From NCBI GenBank assembly GCA_035772405.1, contig JAYKKM010000180.1:492001-556000 (forward strand): a stretch of 64,000 nucleotides of DNA, given 5' to 3'. A program made the position numbers and the translations under genes. Shown here piece after piece: positions 9,239 through 20,620 of this stretch (position 1 is its first letter; every line of letters begins with the position of its first letter). The notes beneath the pieces are model-generated. The model did no database searches and was not told the DNA's origin. It saw only the letters and a program-made list of their open reading frames with translations. The stretch is from Chrysogorgia sp. JL179-B06. Its lineage: Eukaryota > Cnidaria > Anthozoa > Scleralcyonacea > Chrysogorgiidae.

Positions 9239-10290
9239 TAGTGACGGTGGGGCGCAACTAGAGGGGGGGGGGGGTTGGGGGGGTTGCAACCCCTGCCCTT
9301 TTTAACCCCTGCCCTTTTTAACTCCTGCCCTTTTTAACTCCTGCCCTTTTTGTGAGACCTCTAATACTATCTATCAATACTTACTTAGACATTAGATAAA
9401 CAGATAAGTAATCGTCTGTTGTACGTAGTACGCAATACAATTATCTGCAAATCTGGCGAGACTCTGCAGAGGCTTCTAGCTCGGCTTCAAGCTCGGCTTC
9501 TAACCTTCCACCGGGCGCGGCGAGGCTCTGCGGAGAGCTGAAGAAGTAGCAGAACAGCATTTCGTTCTGACAAATACTAGTATTAAGGCCCGAGTATGTT
9601 CTTAATGTATATAGTCTACATACTCACACACACTCTGCCTTGTAAAAGATGCTACACGCGTGTCATTAACTCATAGAACGTGCTTTATATATTTTGTAAA
9701 TCATTCATGTTAATTTTTGGGTGTTGTTGCTGTAAGGTTGTTGTTGTGGTGGTGGTTGTTGAGTGTTCTTGAAGAAACATAACGAAGATATCTAGTATCC
9801 GAAATTGTTTAGAATACTGAGCGCAAGGGCGGTTGGTTATAGCCCCCCAATATTTGAAATGGGTGGGCTAAGCCCCACCCCCAATATGTTTAGGATTTTA
9901 GAGCTAAAACACTGTTTGTTCCCTTGTTTAACGCCAACGGATATTCAGCGAAAGATAAACTAAATTATTCAAAGGTCTGGTTCGTTTTTCCCTTGAATTC
10001 TGGTGCTATGTCGGTTCTTACAGACTTCCTCACCTCCCAAACGTGCACATTTTGGGCACAATCAATGAACCTGACAATTCTGTGAGGAACAATCTCAGAA
10101 TGCAGGAAATACCATTTCAGAGACTCTAGTTTTCAAAAAATTTCCGGGGGAGCATGCACCCCGACCCCCCTAGAGGTTGTAGTTAGCCCTCCGAAAACAC
10201 AAATTTTCCGCCAACAATGACGACTGGGCGAGTTTGCCCTTTTTTTGCATTAAACCCCTGCCCTCGAAATTTTCTAGTTGCGCCCCTGCA
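9239..10290. mobile_element. DNA element with GGGGCGCAACTAG ends
   Basis: The ends read GGGGCGCAACTAGA on the left (about 9251) and its complement TCTAGTTGCGCCCC on the right. The flanks are halves of one gypsy RNase H domain. No ORF over 60 codons lies inside. A 17-bp tandem repeat (AACCCCTGCCCTTTTT-like, four units) occupies 9289-9350, with a related CCCCTGCCCT at the right end. The terminus resembles hAT-type ends, but no 8-bp duplication could be confirmed. Confidence 0.65.
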
Positions 10291-10292
10291 TG

Positions 10293-11860
10293 GCTGCAAG
10301 GATTGAAGGAACCAAAAGATCGGCTAGCAAGATGAGCTACTCGCTCTACAGGACTACGAGTTCGAGATCAAACATCGTCCAGATCGACAACATTGCAACG
10401 CGGACACCCTTTCGAGGTTTCCCGATGAAGAACCGGAAAACCGGAGGATAATGGCCAATGGAAGGAGAATGGTGAGCTACGGCGCTACAGACAGATTTGG
10501 CCACAGCTGGAGATTGTGGATGGCGTTCTACACCGTCGTGTGAATAAGCGTACCCAAGCGAATCGGCTAGTTTTGTTCGTACCTCGGACGATGCGACCAG
10601 ACCTTTTAAAGCTTTCACACAATGACCCAAGTTCGGGACATATGGGAATTAACCGTTGCGTGGAACTGCTACAACAACGATTTTGTTGGCCAGGAATGGC
10701 AGCAGAAGTGCAGCTGTGGATAGCCGAGTGCGAACAGTGTAACCGCCGTAAAACACCCGCGCCATCGAAAAAGGCGCCCATGACTAGCATAAAAGTTGGT
10801 CAACTTCCCATAACAGCAACTGCTGGGTCCACTTCCCGGAACCAGTACATCTTGGTCATGTCCGATCACTTCACCAAGTGGGTAGGGGCAGTGCCAATGG
10901 CCAATCAGCGAGCCGAAACGGTAGCTAAAGCTTTTGTTGACGAAGTGGTCTCCCGTCATGGTGTCCCAAGTAAACTCCTAACCGACCAAGGAAGGAACTT
11001 CGAGGCGGATCTCATGAAACAAGTGTTCAATCTTCTAAGTGCAAGTAAACTGAGATGGCCAAGTCGAGAGGCTGAACCGTACCCTAAAGGGAATTGAACC
11101 GTACCCTCACGGCCTACGTCAATAAGAACCATAGTGATTGGGACGTTCACTTACCACTAACCTTATATGCGTACAGCAACAGTGTACATTCCTCGTCAGG
11201 TGTTTCGCCCTTCAAAGGAATTTACGGTCGCGAGGCCACTACACCGTTAGTGCTTATGAACACTCTATTAGAAGCAAAGGAACAGCTCATTGCAAATTAT
11301 TGCGACGAGCTTGTGAATACCCTGAAGGACGTTCACATTACAACCAAGACGAACGAGGCACAAAGGAAACAGAAGAAGGGGTATAATGACCGCAATAACG
11401 TCCATCAAAGTACAACTTTTGAACAAGGAGATCGCGTGTGGCTCAATAACCAGTTCCAAAGGGGTTAAGCCGAAAGTTCCACCTACAATGGGCGGGGCCT
11501 TACGTGAACTGGGTAAGGTAAATTACCATATCAAGCCGGAGTCTGGGAACGGTAAAGCCAAAGTGGTGCACCGAAATCGTCTGAAGCTGGCCAGAGGCAA
11601 ACCAAGACTCGAAGAATGCCCACCCATCGACCAGCGGAAAGAGCAGAATCCCGAAGCGAATTCGCTTCTCAAAGAACCATCAATACATCATGGGAAAACG
11701 GCCTCGAACATGCAGCCGTTACAACAAGAGAACCCTACTGCGTCGGTGCATCCGTTGTCGTCGGCAACCAGAAACTAGAAAGATATGATTTGGACGAACT
11801 AGAGATCGAGGACGCTCTCAATTAAAGAGGAGGATAATGTAATATATGGTGCCAAAAATT
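10293..11860 (+). pseudogene. Ty3/gypsy RNase H end, integrase and 3' LTR start
   Basis: RNase H ends with GLKEPKDRLAR and EIKHRPDRQHCNADTLS-like codons. The integrase HHCC zinc motif lies at about 10620-10750 (HNDPSSGHMGINR ... CEQCNRRK). In the core, YILVMSDHFTKW and LLTDQGRNFE are present, but the segment that should carry the first catalytic aspartate is altered. ERLNRTL-like codons follow after a frame change at about 11090, then the C-terminal part to 11468. A polypurine tract AAAGAGGAGGATAA (11824-11837) precedes TGTAATATATGG, the start of a truncated 3' LTR. This is the right half of the element opened at 6930. Confidence 0.85.
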
Positions 11861-11914
11861 TACGTGTTTAAAATTTTTAAGTTGCATCATTTACATCAGG
11901 AAAATACCAAACCG

Positions 11915-12500
11915 AGAGTTTTTCGTACTTCCGAGTTGTCCGCATATTTAGGACGCAGAATAACCAAGTGGTGCAGATCACTTGGTAGAAGGACCGGAAA
12001 CTTGGACTCATAAGGATAGGGGTGAATTATCGATACTTCAGAATAGGAATTTGCATTTGTGAACCCAGATCTTCTCTGCGTTGCAGGTAAGGGTACCTTG
12101 CAGCCGAATCGGGATAGTACACGAACAAGCGTGTTGGTGAGATCGGGGCTTTGGAGAAGATGTCGGTTTAAAGATTCATCCTGGTATTCGGCCGAGCAAT
12201 CAAACACCACTCTTATCTTGTTGGGTTTTCTCGGGTGGTAAACACCACGCCGGTGGGGAATATACCATGCTGGTTTTCCTTCGGCCTTGGCAACCCTTAG
12301 TTCAGCGTAGCCTTTCTGTACCATATCGTCAATGAACGCAACGTAGTCGCGATCTTGTATTTGGCGTCTCTGGCAAATCGATTCTTCAGACGGTCAAGAC
12401 GTGATTCAGCTAGTTTCCCGTCGAATGGTAGTTCGTAAACCCCGTTTGGTAAATCCCAAACCACTAGAGATAGCGGAACGTTTTCGTTTCTATAAGAGAA
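11915..12500 (-). pseudogene. BEL/Pao reverse transcriptase fragment
   Basis: Reading leftward: a spacer RLDRLKNRFARD, then WYIPHRRGVYHPRKPNKIRV and VFDCSAEYQDESLNRHLLQS, hallmark BEL/Pao RT fingers motifs. Homology switches after LVRVLSRF near 12110. The rest (LPVLLPSDLHHLV-like) recalls the region before BEL integrase, implying an internal deletion of the palm and RNase H. Confidence 0.8.
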
Positions 12501-12550
12501 ATCAACTAGAAGGTGAGATTATATTAAAGTATGTAGCTGAGTTAAAGTAA

Positions 12551-12910
12551 TTGACAGTCCATTGCAATTTTGGAAGTAGTTTGGACGAAACTCTTCGAGA
12601 CAAACTTGTGTGTGGGTTAAGTAACCCGCAGCAGATTCAGAAACGCCTTCTTGCAGAAGCAAAATTAAAGTTTCTCAAAGCAATTGAGATAGCAGTAGCA
12701 ATGGAAACATCAGCTACACGAGATGCTACAGAGATTCATGACGATCTTCGAGAAGAAAAATCTGTTAATGAACTGACAATGAACAGATCTAATAACTTTT
12801 TGCCTCCCCCAGTACCATGCTGCAGCTGAATGTAGATTTTAAAAAGAAATTTGTCATAAATGTGGAAAGAGAGGTCATATTCAGAGAGTTTGTCGAGCAC
12901 AACAAAGCCA
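12551..12910 (+). pseudogene. Ty3/gypsy gag fragment with zinc knuckle
   Basis: The 92-codon frame reads LHCNFG-like, ETLRDKLVCGLSNPQQIQKR and FLKAIEIAVAMETSA, the capsid C-terminal region of gypsy gag. After a stop at 12827, ICHKCGKRGHIQRVCRA is a CCHC zinc knuckle. Orientation and spacing fit the pol pieces at 13176-14830 as one element, with a protease region too decayed to read between them. Confidence 0.8.
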
Positions 12911-13175
12911 GAGGCCCAAAACCTCAGCCAAGTTATAAGTAATCAGAAATCTACACATTCCATGGAAAACGGGCCCGCGTGGGATCTGGGCCGAGTTAAG
13001 GTAAGCCGTGGTTACACAGCCTTTTATACGAACGAATACGATCATTTGCAATCTATTGGATCATTTGTAGCTGTTTTGTAGATGTTCCGTCGCTAGTTAT
13101 TTATACTGATAAACATGTAGGCTGTGTTGCGAAGTGACCTTAACAGGTATTAATTAGACCACGTTAGAACTCCTT
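12911..13175. other. Decayed gypsy interior
   Basis: Between gag and RT, where protease would be expected. No DTG motif is readable. Confidence 0.4.
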
Positions 13176-14830
13176 GTGCTGCCTTCGACGCAAACACTTC
13201 GCTCTTCTTACTTCACAGCCTTCAGGGTCGAATTCTTTGAGGGTATTTTGAACCTCGACGCGCGCAACGTTAATAAAGCCATCCAAGCATCAAACCTGCC
13301 CATTCCAAGACAGGAAGACATTCAGGCCAAGCTCAGTGGCGCTAAGGTGTTCTCAAAGATGGACTTTAAGTCGCATTTTGGCAAATCGAACTCCACCCAG
13401 ATGGTATAACCCTCAATCCAAGCAAGTGCACATTTGGATCCTCCGAGATTGAATTCTGCGGTTTGCCTATTGGTTCTACCGGAGTACGACCTGATCCCGC
13501 CAAAGTAGAAGCACTCAGCCATATCACACCACCTCGATCTAAGGAAGAGTTGGTCAGTTTCCTATGTATGATGCAGTCCAACGCGGATTTTATTCCAAAC
13601 TTCGCACAACACGCAGCGAAACTGAGGGAACTGACTAAGAAAAACATCCGATTCACATGGACAAATGAACACCATGCAGCGTATGAAGCGTTGATAGAAA
13701 GATTTAAAGAAAATACACTTCTCGAATACTTCGATATGGCAAAACACACCTTCATACTCACCGACGCACACAATACCGGACTGGGAGCTATGCTAGCACA
13801 AGGAGATAGCCATAGCATCTAGAACAACAAACAAGGCAGAGCAGGCATTGACTTTGCTTTAAGAAGATTTCGCAACTACATTGTAGGTTCCCCGAACGAA
13901 ATACAAGTGGTAACAGATCATCAACCATTATGTTCTATTTTCAACGACAACCGAAAAGGCTCCATTCGAACCGAAAGAATAAAACTCCGCCATCAGGACA
14001 TAAGATTTACTGTGGTATACCAGCGTGGAAAAATTAATCAATCAGATTACCTATCACGACACGCCAAACCGATCGAGAAACTACCACGGGAAGAGCAAAG
14101 AGAAGCGGATGACCTCAACAATCTACTGTATCTACTTCACACCACCCCAGCCATCGACTACATGGGCATCGCAACCATCGCACAATTAAGCCACCAAAGA
14201 CGACCAAACTCTCCGAAAGGTAGATGCACTAATCAACAAGGGATAGACTTGGATCCCTAAGACAGAACCTGCCGAAGTTCAGCGTTTTATAACCATCCTG
14301 CCACAGCTCACGGTTACAGGAAACGGCATTATTCTCAAAGATGAAAGGATCGTCCTTCCAACTAAGCTACATGAAACAGCCATCCAACTTGCACACAAGG
14401 GTGCACATCCAGGACAAGAAGGTTTGAAACGGTGACTCAGACATCACTTCTTTTTTCATGGCATGGATAGGGAGGGGGAGGAGTTTGTAAAATCATGCAA
14501 CGACTGCAGCGTGTTCGTGGAAAGAAGACGAAAGAGCCAATCAAACCACATCAAGTACCAGAGAAGTGCTGGGAAACAGTAGCAGTGGACCTATTCATAC
14601 CGATGCCATCATTTGCAAGCATGTGGTTGTAATACAAGATCTAGCATCAAGATCGCAGCGAAATTGGTTACGTTGACAAAGGCGGACAAAGTTATACCAG
14701 CCCTAGAAGAGATTTACGAAACATACGCCGGGCAATCCCGATGTACAAATATCGGACAATGGTCTACCATTCAACAGTACACAGATGCAGAAATTCACCA
14801 CCAGCAAAGACATCACATTACAGACAACGC
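13176..14830 (+). pseudogene. Ty3/gypsy pol with internal RT deletion
   Basis: RT begins LDARNVNKAIQASNLPIPRQ and VFSKMDFKS, then jumps at about 13400-13412 to LNPSKCTFGSSEIEFCG. The palm with the YxDD box (about 90 residues) is deleted. RNase H is readable (FILTDAHNTGLGAMLAQ; VVTDHQPLCSIF; YLSRHA). Integrase zinc and core pieces follow from about 14270 to 14830 (CNDCSVFVERR; VAVDLFIPMP; LVTLTKADKVIPALEEIYET) with several frameshifts. Homology ends where an opposite-strand gag starts. Confidence 0.85.
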
Positions 14831-15806
14831 CGTTGGGCAAGGCCATGAAAATCGGCTACTGCTAGGGGACTGGAATCGAAATCGGCATTCTCGCGCAAAA
14901 TGACCTACTTGCCCACAAACAAAGCAGCGATTTTCCGCGGTGCGTTGTCGATCATTTGCTCGTCGACTGTTGACATCGGTGCTCTTACATTTGTTGGCGT
15001 AATGACCCATCCTACCACACTGATAACAAGGCCCACGTCTTCCACGTTGATGCGGTGTTTACGTTAGCGACAGATTGAGATAATTCACTGACTTTTCTTG
15101 TAAGGGTTTCCATATTTTCCATCAACTGTGTAACCAAAGGCGTTGTTATCGGCTGTGTGGAACTGCTTGCGATTGCTTGGTTGACTTGGCCGTCCGCTTG
15201 ATTTGAAGAAATCTGCCTCGCTAGATCTAGTTGTTGTGCAATCGCGACTTTTTCCTCATATGAAAGAGTGGGTCTTTGTAAACGCTCTTTCTTTAGCTGC
15301 GCTGGTACTCCTTCAACGAATTGTTGCTAGTTGAGGAGGGTATCTCTGTCTCCGTCTTCGATGTTGGGCATCGCACGTCTTAATAGTGTTTCTAAATTGT
15401 AGGCGAACACTTGGATATCTTCTTCTGGATTAAGTCTTGTTAGACCGCGAAATGTCATCATTGCAATGTGTTTGCTTGTCGCATCTACCTCAAAGGCCGC
15501 CGTGAGTGCTTCCGTAAGGCTTTTGTAATCTTCTTTTTTCAGTGCGAGACGTTCGAAAACAGCAAATAACAAAAGCGGGGTAGTCGTTTCAACATGTGTG
15601 GCTCCTCTCAATCGTTTGTCGTCGTTCAAAACTCGAATTTCCACAGCCAAAGAACGATATCCCCATCTGAGAAGACCTCTGGGAGCGCTACACTCTTGCA
15701 ACTCGTCGTTGCCATCCTTGGTCACGGCACCAAATGTAATATATATATTCATCCTCGCGTAATGCAAATTACTTCCGTTCGTCGTGGCGTTCGTCACGCT
15801 CAGCAT
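14813..15806 (-). pseudogene. Retroelement gag fragment, opposite strand
   Basis: The frame at 15327-15806 carries a capsid-like segment (TPLLLFAVFERLALKKEDYK, MMTFRGLTRLNPEEDIQVFA). After a stop a Q-rich linker continues to two zinc knuckles at 14813-15010 (GHYANKCKS; CFVCGQVGHFARECRF). Pol is absent: it abuts the gypsy relic at 14830. Likely a Ty3/gypsy-group gag from another element. Confidence 0.7.
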
Positions 15807-15858
15807 GACGTGCGTTGCTCGACCAATCAGCGCGCGGCGGCATTCCTTTGTTACGCTG

Positions 15859-15880
15859 GATGGGGGGGGGGGGGGGGGAC
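15859..15880. repeat. Poly-G tract
   Basis: An uninterrupted run of about 20 G, lying at the boundary between the gag fragment and the next LINE fragment. Confidence 0.9.
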
Positions 15881-15905
15881 ATGAGAAAAAGACTCCGAAA
15901 CAACC

Positions 15906-16290
15906 ATGGATGAAAATGGGGAAACAGAAGCAGAAGCAAAAAGTACAAAACGTAAAGGGTTTGTAATAACAAGAGAAGATCTGGTAAAGGTAGTGAAAAG
16001 AAGAAAGAACTGGTCAGCACCAGGTGTCGACGGTATACAGAATTTTTGGTGGAAAAGATTTAAAGGAGCGTGGGACGCAGTGTATAATGGATGAGGTGAG
16101 AGTCCATCGTCGTAATCTCGCAGTAGCATTCTACGATTATACGAAGGCCTATGACAAAGTCCAACATGACTGGATGCTGAGAGTGTACCGATGGACGCGG
16201 ATCCCTGAAGATGTTATAAAGGTGATAGAGAGGTTAATGTAGAACCGGAAGACGAGATTGGAGGTGAATATAGGTAGCAGGACGATGACG
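15906..16290 (+). pseudogene. R4/Dong-like LINE reverse transcriptase fragment
   Basis: Two frames read KVVKRRKNWSAPGVDGIQNF and, after an internal deletion, VHRRNLAVAFYDYTKAYDKV with VIKVIERLM. These resemble RT fingers and motif A of R2/R4-type LINEs. The C-terminal part of a similar element on the same strand lies at 20190-20548, so both may be ends of one copy split by later insertions. Confidence 0.65.
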
Positions 16291-16300
16291 AATAGACTGT

Positions 16301-16527
16301 GCCGGATTAACCATATGGCAATTGATTGCCATACATACCTATTGCGCAATTTTTTGTTCAGCACTTCCTTTCTAGAAAGCGCGGGGTCCCATAAAGAAAA
16401 AGCGCGGGGCACCTTAAAGCGCGGGGCCCCTTTAAAGCGCGGGGCCCCTTTAAAGCGCAGGGCCCCTTTAAAGCGCGGGGGCCCTTTAAAGCGCGGGGGC
16501 CCTTTAAAGCGCGGGGGCCCTTTAAGA
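16301..16527. repeat. GC-rich 18-bp subrepeats, array 1
   Basis: It starts with GTGCCGGATTAACCATATGG, which resembles a hAT terminus. From about 16378 it holds about eight units of GCGCGGGGCCCCTTTAAA. A second array of the same unit and orientation is at 18021-18132. Probably the interior of a non-autonomous hAT. Confidence 0.7.
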
Positions 16528-18020
16528 TATAGATAGATAACTTTATTTAAACACGCTTACAACGTCAACAAAAGCTGATTTCCACGATGGGCGTGTACCA
16601 ATGACCTATGTATAACAGTTACACAACCGACTACTTACATGTAACGGTTATACAATGGTTATACATAGGTCAGTGGAGTGCATACTAAGTAAAGAACAAA
16701 TTTATAAGCTATAGTACAAAGTAAGTAGCGGGTGCACACCACTAACCCACATATAACAGTTTCAATCAAACAATTCACAGTTATATATAGGTTAGCGGAG
16801 CGCACACTGAGTAAAGAACGGATCATTTATATATATGCTACACTGAGTATAGTAAAAAGTAAGTATAACGGGTGCACGCCACTAACCTACACATAACAGT
16901 TTTAAACATTCACAGCTATATATAGGTCAGTGGAGTGAGTGCACATTAAATAATGAATAAGATAGTTTATATACTATATATATAGTGAAAACTGAATGTC
17001 AATGCTATTTAAGTGTCAATATTTACATGGTCATTTTATTTTATTTACATAAAACTTATTCAAAGGTATGAGTAGCGATTTTATGTTTGAAATATGACAG
17101 GGTCTTGCTCTCCCTAATTTCTGTGGGCAAAGAGTTCCATATAGATGCCCCATCATATATGAAACTCTTTTTCATGTTATTTGTACGCGGTTTTGGCAAA
17201 CAAACAGCATTTGAAATATTCCGAAGATTGTAATCTGATTTTTCTTTCTTATGAGTAAAATATTTTGTTAGACTCTTTGGTCCCATGTTATTTAAAACTT
17301 TAAACATGATTTTAGCTTTTGATTTTTTTCTTTGCATTTGAAGAGGCTGCCACCCTAGTGCATTCAATGCTATTTTGTGGTCTATGTCATTGCTCATATG
17401 TCCTATTATTCTAGCTGCTCTGTTATGGAGCTTCTGTAAACGCGTTGACTGAGTCGCGCCAAATACATCCCATACTTCACAACAATAGTTGAAATATGGT
17501 TGAACAAGGGCATTGTAGATGGCAAGAAGAGTGTCTTTGTCAACAAATTCTCTTGCACGTCGGAGAGAACCTAACCCTGATGTGATTTTCTTACAGATAT
17601 GCCCAGTATTACTTTTCCATGACAAATGCTGGTCAACAATTACTCCAGTTCTAGAGCTTTGCTTTCAAATACTTGTTTAATCGAGTTATTTTCTATACTG
17701 ACATTTGGTTGTGAGGCATTGCTTATCATTTGTTTTGAACCAATTAACATAAATTCAGTTTTTGCTAAGTTCAGACTAAGTTTGTTAGCTATTAACCATT
17801 TCCTTAGATTCTCTAAGTCAGAATTCATTGCAATCTCGACATAATTTATTGTCTCACCAGAGGCTGTTAAGTTTGTATCATCAGCAAATAATCGTGGTTT
17901 AGTTTCATTTAGGCATTCAGCTAAATCGTTTATGTATAATAAAAAGAATAGTGGCCCCAAGATCGAGCCTTGAGGAACACCACATTTAATTTTCCGCCCT
18001 GATGAAGGGGGGGGGGGGGG

Positions 18021-18132
18021 TCCTTTAAAGCGCGGGGCCCCTTTAAAGCGCGGGGCCCTTTAAAGCGCGGGGCCCTTTAAAGCGCGGGGCCCCTTTAAAG
18101 CGCGGGGCCCCTTTAAAGCGCGGGGCCCCTTG
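18021..18132. repeat. GC-rich 18-bp subrepeats, array 2
   Basis: Six or so units of TTTAAAGCGCGGGGCCCC in the same orientation as array 1, preceded by a poly-G tract at about 18008-18020. Confidence 0.85.
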
Positions 18133-18155
18133 AGCGAAAATGTTTGGTGGATACG
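18131..18155 (+). other. 25-bp filler identical to gypsy protease DNA
   Basis: The 25 bases equal those at 6935-6959, which encode the start of the gypsy protease active-site region. Neither flank is gypsy-like. Confidence 0.8.
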
Positions 18156-18465
18156 TCAAGTCAAGAAGTCAAGAAATAAAACTCCATTTAAGAGGCCCCA
18201 ATCCATGTTAAGAAACCAGGAATTAGTTGTATTTAACAATAATGTATTGGTCGAATGATCTTTTCTAAATCCTGATTGACATTCGTGTAGAATGTTGTTT
18301 TCATTTAAATAATTATTTAATTGGTTGTACACTAATCTTTCAAAAACCTTTGAAACAACTGATAAAATAGATATCAGCCGGTAATTCCCACAGTCGTCTT
18401 TACTTCCTGTTTTATAAATAGGAGAGACCCTGGCAATTTTCCAATCGTCTGGGAAAATGCCTTAA

Positions 18466-19557
18466 AGGGGTAGTAAGACCGAAAATCGTCTATCCAATTT
18501 TTATTTTATCTATTAGTACTAAAAGAATGAGGAAGAATAGCGTTCTTACTTAGTCAATATCTTATGTTGTTCCAGAGATATTGACGTTTTTGAAATTAAA
18601 GATGCAAATGAACTTATGACGTCATCTACTCCAAAATTTAAACTAAAGGAAATCTCTAAAATGAAAAATGTATAAAGCGTTAACTATACACAGTGCAGTG
18701 TACCATTTTTAGTAGCATACATCTGGAACGTTTCAGCACAATCTAGCCGCTATCTCCAAAGATATTCCTCATTTTTAGAATTTGAGTGGAGTAGATGACG
18801 TCATCAGGTATCTCATTTACAGCTTTTAAAAACTGAAATATCTCTGGAATAAGATAAGACAATCTTAGAATACTGTTGCCAGGTGTGGCATACAAGCCTT
18901 CCAGATTATCTATCAAACTCTATTGAGTCGATACAGAGACGTGCAATGCGCATCTTCTATCCGAATATCCCTTACTCGGAGGCTCTTTTGTTATGTTCCA
19001 GTCCCCGCCTCGACATCAGAAGAGAAATGCTTTGTGTGAAAAGCTTCGAGAAGATCAACCAACCAGCATCCCACTTGTATCATCTTCTGCCCCCTAGTCG
19101 AGCAGTATCCACCCAACGCATCCTACGGAACTCCGAAGCACTGTCTCTTCCTCAATGTAGAACTAATAGATATCATAACAGTTTTATCCCTGCCATGCTT
19201 TTTAAAAGTATGAGCAGATGATTGTTATTTATTTACTATTTTAAATTTATTATACTTAACACTGCTTTTAGAACTTATTACCCTATTATAATACACTACA
19301 GTATATAGTCTGTAATTATATATTTTAATAGATTTATAGATTTATTATGCTTGTAACTGTAACTTTATGTAATATATTATTTATTTCTATATTTCCATGA
19401 TTGTAAAGTTACCGCAATTCACCTTTAGGGTGCAAAGGTATTCTCTATTAAACCATTCATTTATTGACAAAGTAAGAGCGCTATTCTTGCTTATTTCGAA
19501 TGCACTTCTAGATAAAGCCCAAATTGGGACAAATGATTTTTGCGTCTTACTGCCCCT
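18466..19557. mobile_element. TTAA-flanked DNA transposon within LINE
   Basis: The termini AGGGGTAGTAAGAC and GTCTTACTGCCCCT are inverted, with about 100 bp of further inverted homology, including AGAATAGCG(T/C)TCTTACTT. TTAA flanks at 18462-18465 and 19558-19561. The element interrupts a LINE reading frame, confirming insertion. It carries no transposase and is itself interrupted by a LINE 3' end. Confidence 0.8.
18864..19458 (+). pseudogene. LINE C-terminal fragment with 3' UTR
   Basis: A 112-codon frame (18883-19221) reads SIESIQRRAMRIFYPNIPYS and LPQCRTNRYHNSFIPAM, the C-terminal domain of CR1/jockey-type ORF2. An AT-rich 3' UTR follows. It is a 5'-truncated insertion inside the TTAA transposon. 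Confidence 0.75.
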
Positions 19558-20189
19558 TTAAGTAGTCGAACAGATATTTTATCGGGTCCAGAGGACTTGG
19601 AAGCATTGATATTTTTTATAACTGTTATGACTTCAGACAATGAAATTTCACGAACACAGAATTCACTTGAAGCTTGCTTTATATATTGTTCAAAGTCATC
19701 GTTAGTCTGTGGAATCTTTTCAATATTAGCAAAGTAGTCATTAAATGCTTCTGCGATATCTTTATCTTCATATACATTTTGGGCTTCTGTTTTTACATGG
19801 GTAATATGTGTGGTTTTTGAATTTCTTCCAATTAAATTATTGATGTTTCCACATTTCTTTTGGATTGCCCTTATTATTATCAATGTTAGCTGTATAATAT
19901 TCTTTTTTGGATTTATTATGGTTTTATTAACGCGGTTTCGGGCCTCTTTATATGCCCTATGGTAAATATCGGATTTAATTTTAACAGCTTTCTTTTTAAG
20001 TAGATCTCGATTATTTATTTCTTTCTTAATTTTGTTTGTCAACCATGGGGCATATTGACTTCTGACTCTTCTAGTTTTAGTTGGTGCGTGAAATTCAGCA
20101 ACTTGATTAAAATCATCCTTGAACTTCTCCCAGTTAATATTGGGGTTTTGAGAATCCCATTCATTAATTGATAAGGTTTATCTTAAATG

Positions 20190-20548
20190 TGAGTTGGTGT
20201 TAGGTCTATTGTTCGTTGGTGCGTGCGAAGAAGTCTTTTGTATGGTGTCGGTAATTGTTGTGATCTGTTCGAACGTCAGTCATGCACGATCAACATTCAC
20301 ACATCTAATGAGAGAACTTGTGGTCACTGAGAAAGATAGAAGTAGTTCCCTTTGTTATTGGGCGCTGTAAGCAAGAAGTTTGAACAACGGATTAAAAGAA
20401 TTGGAATATCTGTAAAAGTGGAGCAAGTACAGAAAATGACACTCCTTGGAACAGCAAGAATACTGTACTCGAAAGTACTGGAAAGCTAGACATCGCAGCC
20501 TGACACTGGCTGTATACAGCTGTCACTGATGAACACCGGCATTACATA
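20190..20548 (+). pseudogene. R4/Dong-like LINE C-terminus
   Basis: Degenerate frames read FVIGAVSKKFEQ-like and then IGISVKVEQVQKMTLLGTAR, the typical C-terminal end of these elements. It runs straight into (TAA)n at 20553, as expected for a LINE ending in, and targeting, TAA repeats. Confidence 0.55.
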
Positions 20549-20552
20549 AAGC

Positions 20553-20581
20553 CAATAATAATAATAATGATAATAATGATA

Positions 20582-20619
<38 letters not shown>

Positions 20620-20620
20620 T
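20553..20620. repeat. (TAA)n microsatellite, left
   Basis: Imperfect TAA array between the 3' ends of two opposed LINEs. Confidence 0.9.

Larger units (their letters stand above)
16528..20165 (-). pseudogene. CR1-like LINE, interrupted by two insertions
   Basis: Minus-strand order: an endonuclease-RT linker (20165-19562; APWLTNKIKKEINNRD, FNDYFANI, SSGPDKISVRLL). Then RT fingers (18461-18170; GIFPDDWKIARVSPIYK-like after frame repair). Then palm (about 17998-17640; KCGVPQGSILGP, RLFADDTNLTASG) with an intact FADD box. Then thumb and C-terminus (17625-17056; LQKLHNRAARIIGHMSN, IWNSLPTEI). The 3' tail at 16528 ends in GATA-type repeats. A TTAA transposon (18466-19557) and a GC-repeat block with filler (about 18006-18157) interrupt it; about 50 residues around motif A are missing at the latter. 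The 16528-18005 part could instead be a separate 5'-truncated insertion. Confidence 0.75.
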
